Assembly (NCBI GenBank): GCA_031841125.1
Contig: CM063112.1
Location: 24,206,603 to 24,270,602 of the forward strand
Source: Acanthococcus lagerstroemiae
Taxonomy: Eukaryota > Arthropoda > Insecta > Hemiptera > Eriococcidae
Reading direction: 5' to 3'
Length of the DNA stretch: 64,000 bases
Shown one piece after another: positions 56,081 to 64,000 of the stretch. The translations under genes and the position numbers were made by a program. The notes under the pieces were generated by a model. The model was not told the DNA's origin. It did no database searches and was given only the letters and a program-made list of their open reading frames with translations. Position 1 is the first letter of the stretch. Each line of letters opens with the position of its first letter.

Positions 56081-57400
56081 GCACTTTATTTTGCATGATA
56101 ATACAAAGAGGGCGATAAGTATGTTTGGAGGTTGGTAAATTTATTCGTTAGTAGGGATCTACCTATCCAATTTGATTGAATAATGTGAACACTATTATTT
56201 ATGAAGTCGGTTGCAATTGTCTGTGAGACTCTTGATCTATGTATCTTATTACAACATAACAGAAAACATTTATGGGGTTAACATAAGCAACACTGATACT
56301 GCTCAACAAATCAACTCTTATGAGTTATGACAATCTTACATTTACATAACTAACAAGATCCTATCTAAATCATCTGATAGATCTTACAACTTACAATGTA
56401 AGTGCTATAGGCTCATATAGGTCTTAGTTGCTAGAACATTTTCAACAACAACATTCTTATTTAGAGTCTGACAGAATTGAAATTGTAGCTCTAGTTTCAA
56501 TAAATTTACAGCGGTCACTGACAGCCCTAACCTAGCTGTACGTACCCGCGCACATATGTCTGACTAGGCGAGTTAAGGTGTATTCCAGGCCTGGGGGGGT
56601 CAGTCGTCCTGGCACAGTGGCTAAGGTAACGTGAACGCCAGTTCTGGTTCGTCTCACGTCCTGTTAGCAGACACATCAGTACTGCAGGTCAACATAACAT
56701 GGTCTGGCTGTAACCCAACGTTGCGGCCCTAACTTACTTAACATACTTACAGCAACTTAATGGGAGGTAGCTCATGCACGTAACGTAGCTGTGTGTTCTT
56801 GCTTCTGGATTGTGGACCAAGTCCATGAACGCTGGCCAATGTTGGTCCTTGCGGCATGAGTCTTGCAGTTCTGGGACAGTCTCGGGTAGCTTCGGCCGCT
56901 CCTACCGCTGTGTTCTAACTGGCCCTTAAACTGGAAATGACTACTTAGCGGTTTTGATGGATGCCGGCTACAGTCTAGAGCGATGTGGGTTTGGTTCAGC
57001 TGAGCTTGACATCCTGCAAACTGTTAATGCAAACTGCCATCGCATTCCCCCAGTCTTTGTTCATAGGTCTACTTATTATTCAGTCAGTGTCAGTCAGCGG
57101 CCGCTTGTCTGCAGGAGAATTAGTTCATGTTGGACGATTGCAATCGACTTCTCAACATTTACAGATTGTTAGAATTTTCATTATATTCTTTAAAAAAAAA
57201 ATATCAAAATCTCAGTTTGAATGCAACAAATGTAGGATATTACTTACTTTTTATAATGTTAAAAGGTTTAGAAAAGGGGAACGTAAGTTTTTTCTCCGTC
57301 CTCTTGTCGATAGTGTTTTTCCCCTTGAGACTACTGTATGTCTGAATTTTCACCTTTGTTTGTGGATACGGACTTTGGACGGCTGATGCCTCCCTGATAC
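56080..57400. other. Less repetitive spacer within the satellite domain
   Basis: No monomers here. The segment 57040-57330 is repeated at 60287-60545. Frames at 56954-57386 are short and unrecognised. Confidence 0.5.
57040..57330. repeat. Spacer segment, copy 1
   Basis: Shares CCCCCAGTCT, TTCATAGGTCTA, CAGCGGC-GCTTGTCTGCA, GAGAATTA and GACGATTGCAA with 60287-60545 at about 85% identity over nearly 290 bp. Confidence 0.88.
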
Positions 57401-57920
57401 ACGATGTAATGTTAGTTCAGATTGGTATGCTCAATGATGCCCTACCAATGCATAATTAATTTTATAGTTTATTCACCTCTCTTTTTCCGCTGGGGTTTGT
57501 ACGTGTGAGTTTTCAGCTATGCTAGTGGTCCCGACTTTGAGACAATGATGCCCAATTGATTCATAATTTACTTTTAGGGTTGATATACTATAATATTTAC
57601 TATTCAGCTTGGGATTACAGGAGCGAGTTTGTTAGTGGGTATTGACTTTGGGCCAATGGTGCCCCACTGATAAATAATTTATTTTTAGTTTGGCTGTATT
57701 AAAACATTTCTTTTTCAACTTGGGATTATAGGCGTGAGTTTCCACCTATGTTAGTGGCTATCAACTTAGGCCCGATGATGCCTCACCGATACATAAATTT
57801 TTTTAGTTCGGCTGTATACTATAATATTTCTTTTTCAACTTGGGATTATAGATGTGAGTTTCCACCTAACTTAATGGGTATTAACTTTGGGCCGATGATG
57901 CCCCATCTGGGTTATTCTGT
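57400..57920. repeat. ~120-bp satellite, block 2
   Basis: Four to five monomers. Two successive units start TGGGATTATA at 57721 and 57841, exactly 120 bp apart. Confidence 0.92.
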
Positions 57921-57924
57921 GAAT

Positions 57925-58700
57925 GGGGGAGGGGGCAGTTTTTGAATCACACGGTTATGGGATATGCTACAAGTCCCAATCCTAACTCTCCTCTTCAAGA
58001 ATTCTGAGTCCTGAGATGATTCCAGTAGCAACAACTGTTGTTAAAACTCCTGTAGTGGGATAATTTCAACAGCTTACTGGTGCCAGTAGCGATAACTGCT
58101 GGTTGAAAGTCCTGTAATGGGATGATTCCAGCAAGCTACTGGCGGAAAGTCTCATTCCGGTTAAAAGTTCTGAGACAATTCCAGTAGCAACTACTGTTGG
58201 TTGAAAGTCCTGTAATGGGATGATTCTAACATGCTACTGGTAGAAAATCTCAGAATGATTCCAATTGTGATCTGATCTGTGCTCCTTAAAAGCCTCTTTA
58301 GGCCGGTGGAAAGTCTCAAAACGATTCCAGTAGCAACAACTGTTGGTTGAAAGTCCTGTAATGGGATGATTCCAGCAAGCTACTGGCAGAAAGTTTCGTG
58401 GGACGATTCCGGCTGTGATCTGTGTTCCTTACAATCTTTCTCGTGCTAAAGTCCTGGGACGATTCCAGTAGCAACCATTGTTGGTTGAAAGTTCCATTGT
58501 GGAATGATTCCAACAAGCTATTGGCAGAAAGTCTCATTATATGATGATTCCGGTCGCAATCCAGTCTGTTCCTCTGAATCCATCTAATGATCAACTCCCT
58601 GCATTCCTTCTCCAGCTGGTAAAAGTACCGTGGAAGGGTTTTAAAATAATTTTAATTACTGCTTGAGATGGTGGTATTAGAATTTGAGTTAATAAGGCAA
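57925..58700. repeat. Hairpin-forming minisatellite, copy 2
   Basis: Same unit order and flanks as 53.6-54.24 kb at about 90% identity, with one additional unit near 58.45-58.53 kb. The offset between the copies is about 4.3 kb. Confidence 0.93.
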
Positions 58701-58714
58701 AAGTTTCTTCAGCT

Positions 58715-59450
58715 CCACTGATACATAATTTACTTTTAGTTTAGATATAATATAATATTTATTTTTAAGCTTGGGATTAGGTGTGATTTTTCACTTATGT
58801 TAGTGGCTATCAACTAGAGCCCAATGATGCCTCCACAATGCATAATTTTCTTTTAGTTAGGCTGTATACTCATCTTGGGATTATAGGTGTGAGTTTCCAC
58901 CTAGGTACCTTAATGGGTATAGATTTTGGGCAGATGATGCCCCACTGATACAGAATTTAATTTTAGTTTAGATATACTATAATATTTATTTTTAAGCTTG
59001 GGATGAGGTGCGAGTTTTCACCTATGTTAGTGGCTATCAACTTGAGCCCAATGATGCATCACAGATACATAATTTTCTTTTAGTTTGGCGGTATACTCAA
59101 CTTGGGATTATAGGTGCGAGTTTCCACCCTTAGTGGATATTGACTTTGGGCCGATGATGCCCCACTGATACATAATTTACTTTTAGTTTAGATATACTAT
59201 AATATTTATTTTTAAGCTTGGGATGAGGTGCGAGTTTTCACCTATGTTAGTGACTATCAACTTGAGCCTGAAGATGCTTTACTGATATATAATTTTCTGT
59301 TAGTTTGGCCGTACTATAATATTTCTTCCTCAACTTGGGATTATAGGTGTGAGTTTACACCTACCTTAATGGGTATCAACTTTGGGCCGATAATGCCCCA
59401 CCAATACATAAGTTACTTCAAATTTTTGATGTACTATACATTACCAAGGG
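58715..59450. repeat. ~120-bp satellite, block 3
   Basis: Six monomers with period about 117-120 bp. Monomers at 58.98-59.10 and 59.21-59.33 kb share a variant (GATGAGGTGCGAGTTTTCACC) absent from those between them, which indicates a dimeric higher-order unit of about 235 bp. Confidence 0.9.
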
Positions 59451-59454
59451 CGGC

Positions 59455-59935
59455 GGTTTACCTATATGTTAGTATAGTGTCGTTTTGGTCTCTGTGTGTT
59501 CTTGTTGGGTGTTGTCTGTATCAATGATGTCGTCTTAACTTTGTTTGTTTTTTGTTTTTTTTTATCTTTTTGTCGGTGTCATCTTGGTCTCTGTGTTGTC
59601 TTGGTTGGTGTTATCTTTATTGATGATGTCATCTTGGTTGTTTTTTTTTCATCTCTGTCGGTTCATCTTGGTTGTTTTTTTTCATCTCTGTCGGTATCGT
59701 CTTGGTCTCTGTGTTGTCTTGGTTGGTGTTTTTGTCTTTACCAATCATGTCGTCTTAATTGATGTTTTCATCTTTGTCGGTGTTATGTTGGTTTTGTTAA
59801 CTTTGCTGGTGTTTTTATTTTTGTTGAGGTTATAATCTTTGTCAGGTGTTGTGGTGTCATCTTTATCAGTGTTGTGGTCTTTGTCAGTGTCATCATCTGT
59901 GTCCGTGTCTACTTAAGGAATTTCATTCTTGCATG
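59455..59935. repeat. GTT-rich minisatellite, copy 2
   Basis: Units of TCTTGGTCTCTGTGTTGTC, TTGGTTGGTGTTATCTTTA and TCGGTGTCATCTTGGT. Phe/Val-rich open frames here are repeat translations. Confidence 0.92.
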
Positions 59936-59974
59936 CCCCGCTATTTTAGATACTTATTTCTAATTTTTATGTAT

Positions 59975-60290
59975 GTGCTACTAATTTTCTTTTTCAGCTT
60001 CCCGCATCGCTGTATATTTCGATATAATCGGTGCGGGACATTTTTTTACCAAGTTCAAGTCATTTTAACGTCCTAATTAATCAATCGTATATTCTTGATT
60101 AATTAACGTTACTTTAAATGACGACAGCAATTGGCGTTTAAAAACGCCGAGCTATCGACAAAATGTCGATAGAAACATAGTTGATGATTACTTACTATAG
60201 AAATTTTATTAGGATTCATATTTTACTATTGTATCTTTTAAAGGCCCTCTCGGAGTAGATTTTCGATGTTTTTCAGCTCCCGCTTCCCCC
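59975..60290. repeat. Four-hairpin block, copy 1
   Basis: After CTACTAATTTTCTTTTTCAG the block holds four inverted repeats in 172 bp: CCCGCA/TGCGGG (60001-60037), TAATTAATCAA/TTGATTAATTA (60074-60105), GGCGTTT/AAACGCC (60133-60148) and CTATCGACA/TGTCGATAG (60152-60172). It ends TTTTTCAGCTCCCGC, the start of a further truncated copy. Copies at 62.20 and 62.46 kb. Confidence 0.93.
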
Positions 60291-60545
60291 AGTCTAACCT
60301 TTCATAGGTCTATTTTATACTCCAGTCTCCTTATCAGTCAGTGTGGGTCAGCGGCGGCTTGTCTGCAAGAGAATTATTTCATGTTAGACGATTGCAACCG
60401 ACAGATTTAGAATTTTAATTATATTCTGAAAAAATTCCAAAATCTCAGTTCGAATGCAGCAAATGTAGGATACCACTTTTTATTAGTGTTTAAAAGGTTA
60501 AGAAAAGGGTTTCTCCGACCTTTATGTTTTTCTCCTTCAGGCTGT
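60287..60545. repeat. Spacer segment, copy 2
   Basis: Second copy of 57040-57330, with small deletions. Confidence 0.88.
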
Positions 60546-61670
60546 ACTTTGTGTGAATTTTCACCTCTGTTAGTAGATACGGACTTTGAGCCGCTGATGC
60601 CCCGCCCCCATACATGATTTACTGTCAGTTCAGATCGGTATACCATAATTTTTATTTTTCAGCTTGGGATTGTAGGTGTGATTTTTCACATGTAATAATT
60701 ATATACTTGCGATGCAGTGTGCCGACTTTCGGTCGATGATGCCCCACGAATACATAATTTAAATTTAGTTTGGATATATGAACTATAATATTTATTGTTC
60801 AGCTTGGATTAGGTGTGAGTTTTTCACCTATGTCAGTGGGTAGCCACTATGGGTCAATGATGCCCTACCGATACATAATTTATTTTATAGTTTATTCACC
60901 TTTATTTTTCAATTGGAGGTTGTATTTGTGAGTTTTCACCTATGCTAATGGTCCCGACTCTGAGACGATGATACCCAACAACTGATTCAGAATTTACTTT
61001 TACGTTAGGTATACTATAATACTTATTATTCCGCTGTGGGTTATAAGTGGCTATCAACTTGAGCCCGATGATGCCTCACCGATACATAATTTTCTTTTAG
61101 TTTGGCTGTACTATAATATTTCTTTTTCAACTTGGGATTATAGGTGTGAGTTTCCACCTACCTTACTGGGTATCAACTTTGGGCCGATGATGCCCCACCA
61201 ATACATAATTTACTTTCAGTTTAGTTATACTATAATATTTATTTTACAAATTGGGATTATAGGTGTGAGTTTTCGGCTATGTTGGTGGGTATCCATTTTG
61301 GGCGGATGATGCCCTACCGATACATAATTTATTTTATAGTTTATTCACATTTACAAATATTTTTTAGCTGGGGTTTGTAGGTGTGAGTTTTCATCTATGC
61401 TAGTGGGTGCCGAACTCGAGCCGATAATGCCCCACTGATTTATAATTTACTTTTATGGTAGATATACTACAATATGCTAGTGGGTACTGACTTTGAGGTC
61501 TATATACTTTCAGGTTAGTTGCATGTATGTACTATAATATTTTTTATTTTCAGCTTCCTATTATTAGTGTGAGCTTTCATCTATGCTAGTGGGTATCCAC
61601 TTTGGGCTGATGATGCCCCGTCGATACATAAGTTACTTTTAATTTTGATATACTATATATTACCGGGAGG
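60545..61670. repeat. ~120-bp satellite, block 4
   Basis: About nine monomers with period 105-125 bp. Clean hairpins AGGTG-8-CACCT occur, for example, at 61142-61159. Confidence 0.9.
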
Positions 61671-61675
61671 AGGGT

Positions 61676-62125
61676 TCACCTATGTTAGTATAGTGCCGTT
61701 CAAGTCTCTGTGTGTTCTTGGTTGGTGTCTTTATCAATGATGTCGTCTTGGTTGTTTTTGCTATCTTTGTCGGTGTCATCTTGGTCCCTGTGTTGCCTTG
61801 GTTGGTGTTATCTTTATCTATGATGTCGTCTTGGTTGTTTTTGCAATCTTTGTCGGTGTCATCTTGGTCTCAGTGTTGCCTTGGTTGGTGTTATCCTTAT
61901 CTATGATGTCGTCTTGGTTGTTTTTTATCTTCGTCGGTGTCGTCTTGGTCTCTGTTGTCTTGGTTGGTGTTTTCGTCTTTACTGGTTATGTCGTCTTCAT
62001 CGATGTTTAAATCTTTGTCGGTGTCGTCTTTGTTGGTGTTGTTGACTTTGCTGGTGTTTTAGTCTTAGTCCAGGTTGTCAACTTTGTCGGGTGTTGTAGT
62101 GTCATCTTTATGCTATAATTTTACG
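61676..62125. repeat. GTT-rich minisatellite, copy 3
   Basis: Collinear with 59455-59935 at about 85-90% identity. The offset is about 2.2 kb and continues into the next four-hairpin block. Confidence 0.92.
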
Positions 62126-62189
62126 TACTTGAAGAATTTCAGTCCTGGATGCATCGCTATTTTAGGTACTTACTTCCAATTTTTATGTA

Positions 62190-62470
62190 TGTGCTACTAA
62201 TTTTCTTTTTCAGCTTCCCGCATCGCCGTATATTTCGATATAATCGGTGCGGGACATTTATTTACTTTGTTCAAGTCATTTTAACGTCCTAATTAATCAA
62301 TCGTATATTCTTGATTAATTATCGTTACTTACAATGACGACAGCAATTGGTGTTTAAAAACGCCGAGCTATCGATAATATAGAAATTTTATTAGGACTAT
62401 TATTTTAACATTGTATCTTTTAAAGGCAATCTCAGAGTAGAGATTTTCGATGTTTTTCAGCTCCCGCGCA
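62190..62470. repeat. Four-hairpin block, copy 2
   Basis: Same acceptor-like lead and order. Hairpins one (62217-62253) and two (62290-62321) are intact. Hairpin three (62349-62364) has a T for C change that would still allow a U-G pair in RNA. Hairpin four is broken by a deletion. Confidence 0.93.
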
Positions 62471-62600
62471 TCACTATATACATATTTCAATATTATTTGG
62501 TTTGCGGTATTTTTACTTGCGTCAAGTCATTTTAATACCTTATCAGTCCTATAGGTAATCACGAGCTATCGATAATATGTCGATAGAAATATTGTTCATA
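62455..62600. repeat. Four-hairpin block, partial copy 3
   Basis: Starts TTTTTCAGCTCCCGC, has lost hairpins two and three, but retains CTATCGA/TCGATAG at 62566-62586 with a seven-bp stem. Confidence 0.8.
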
Positions 62601-63340
62601 TTCTGCATATTTACTATGAAGTATTTGTTATTACTACTCAGCACTATTACGATTATAGTTCTCAATGCCCCTCTCTAGGTACTAATATCGAACACTTTTT
62701 GTAGTGTATTTTTCGTAAATATATCTATTCAATCTAAAATTATTATTTTTATTTACATACAGCGTTGTTTGAAAAATGTGAAAGGTCGCCATTTATAGTT
62801 CGAGTTCGGGCTAATTACAAAATGAATGTACAAAGATTCGGCTGAAAAGAAATTGGCATCTATGTACGTTTATCTCGGAGAATCGTCTCCTGAGGGGCTA
62901 AACGTCCCCCCAATATTCATTTTTCCACTGATTTTTTTCATCTCGTCTTCAGCATACAGAAGTGATGCAAATATGCCCCCCTTTTTTCAACCAGTATATA
63001 CCAGTTGCGAAACTCAGTCATGACATTTAGGACTCACGTTTGAGAATTAACGCAGTTGGGTGTTGCCAGAAAAGTATGAGTTTTGGTACCCATATTGTAT
63101 TTCAAGGTATTTTGATCGCCAGCTCCCTCTGACGACACTACAGTCCGTAAACAAGGATCAATAAGATATCAACAATAAGCTTAGCGAACTCGAGAACCCA
63201 AAAATGACATCCAATGTTCCGACTTTTTCGAACTTGAGCTTCACTCCTCCATAATCAAAGTGCCTAATTTCCAAGTTGAATCGAATTGATAGGTGACCGT
63301 GAAAATCAATAAAATATCTAAATTCGGATTACTGAAGAAT
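62600..63340. other. Gene-free stretch
   Basis: AT-rich unique DNA without supported feature. Confidence 0.45.
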
Positions 63341-64000
63341 TTATAAATTTTTGATTTCTCCTATTTTGAAAATTTCTTCATAGGAGAGCTTCGGCATCGG
63401 CCCTGGTGCTAGTTACTTTATTTGTCGAGACAAATTCGATTCTGTCGTCAACATTGCGTTGAGAGTGATTCGCGTCGCACCCAAATTTGGGTAACGAATT
63501 TGAGCTCCGCGTGCAAGTTTGAGCATAAAACAGTCGTCAATTCCAAATCATTGATATTTTCTAATTTTGAAAATTTCTCCAAACTCATTTTTTTGGGACG
63601 AAAAAATTTCCGGTGGGCTTCGACCTCGGCTCTGATGCTAATTGCATACTTTTTCGAGACAAATTCGAATCTGCCATCAAAATTGCGCTACACTGATTTT
63701 TTTGAACAATTTTGCTAACATTTTTAGGCCTAACTCGGGAACGACGGCGGCTCGCCGCCAAACTTGGACAACGAGTTTCAACTCGGGGTACGAGTATAAA
63801 TAGCAATCTTCAATTCAAAATCATTGATTGTTTCGAACTTTGAAAATTTCTCCTTACACATCATGTCTTTTTCGGTACGAAAGAATTTTCGGTGGGCTTC
63901 GGCGTCGGCACTGGAGCTAATTACTCAATTTTTCGAGAATTCAAATCCGTCGTAAGAATTGAGCTATAGTCATTTTTAAACCAATTTTTCGAATATTTTC
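63340..64000. repeat. Divergent 225-280 bp tandem repeat, runs off the window
   Basis: Three units share TTTTGAAAATTTCTYC, GGTGGGCTTCGRC-TCGG, CTGGTGCTAATTAC-like, TTTTTCGAGACAAATTCGA and TCGTCAA-ATTGCG. The GCTTCG words lie at 63391, 63617 and 63897. Open frames in it are accidental. Confidence 0.85.

Noticed and set aside
53600..62600. CRISPR-like array
   Set aside because: The repeats are long, divergent and eukaryotic in context. There are no equal spacers and no cas genes.

Overview
This is a gene-poor, repeat-dense stretch of an animal nuclear genome, most likely an insect or another arthropod. The evidence is the mix of mobile elements: a BEL/Pao LTR retrotransposon, two RTE-like and several jockey/CR1-like non-LTR (LINE) relics, two hAT transposase relics, a Tc1/mariner DNA-binding domain, and many short inverted-repeat elements, in AT-rich DNA that keeps its CpG. 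I see no bacterial genes, tRNA, rRNA or CRISPR, and I cannot name the species.

Layout. 1-9.2 kb: a degenerate LTR-retroelement gag/protease relic, interrupted by a 434-bp inverted-repeat element, followed by a 5'-truncated BEL/Pao element with zinc knuckle, protease, reverse transcriptase (RT), RNase H, integrase and a putative 3' LTR. 9.2-16.2 kb: non-coding DNA with a 22-bp palindromic tandem repeat, a 138-bp hairpin, an RTE 3' end and a 224-bp tandem duplication. 16.2-17.9 kb: a 5'-truncated LINE on the minus strand with an uninterrupted RT reading frame and a stem-loop beside its 3' tail. 18-26 kb: mostly unique DNA, two short inverted-repeat elements, a CpG-rich tract, and one candidate host transcription unit at 22.9-23.6 kb (NRF-1-like palindrome, 156-bp intron, 123-codon spliced frame, AATAAA signal).

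27-38.7 kb: an RTE relic (minus), a jockey relic (plus), an internally deleted two-ORF LINE (minus), a jockey C-terminus and a Tc1 relic. 39.3-47 kb: nested DNA transposons, including a 191-bp and a 994-bp element with exact 8-bp target-site duplications, a 3.3-kb element with foldback-like ends, and two unrelated hAT transposase fragments, one with an Ala/Pro-rich leader. 47-53.5 kb: mainly unique DNA, local duplications and a 990-bp inverted-repeat element inside a T/G-rich simple-sequence tract.

53.6-62.6 kb: a composite higher-order repeat domain. It combines a ~120-bp satellite whose monomers carry a short hairpin and an intron-acceptor-like motif, a hairpin-forming minisatellite present twice, a GTT-rich minisatellite present three times, and a block of four consecutive small hairpins present in two full copies and one partial copy. 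A further divergent tandem repeat begins near 63.3 kb and runs off the window.

No gene cluster or pathway is visible. The least familiar structures are the composite domain at 53.6-62.6 kb, the foldback-like element at 39.6-42.9 kb and the small candidate gene at 22.9 kb. All family calls come from reading motifs by eye, not from a database search.
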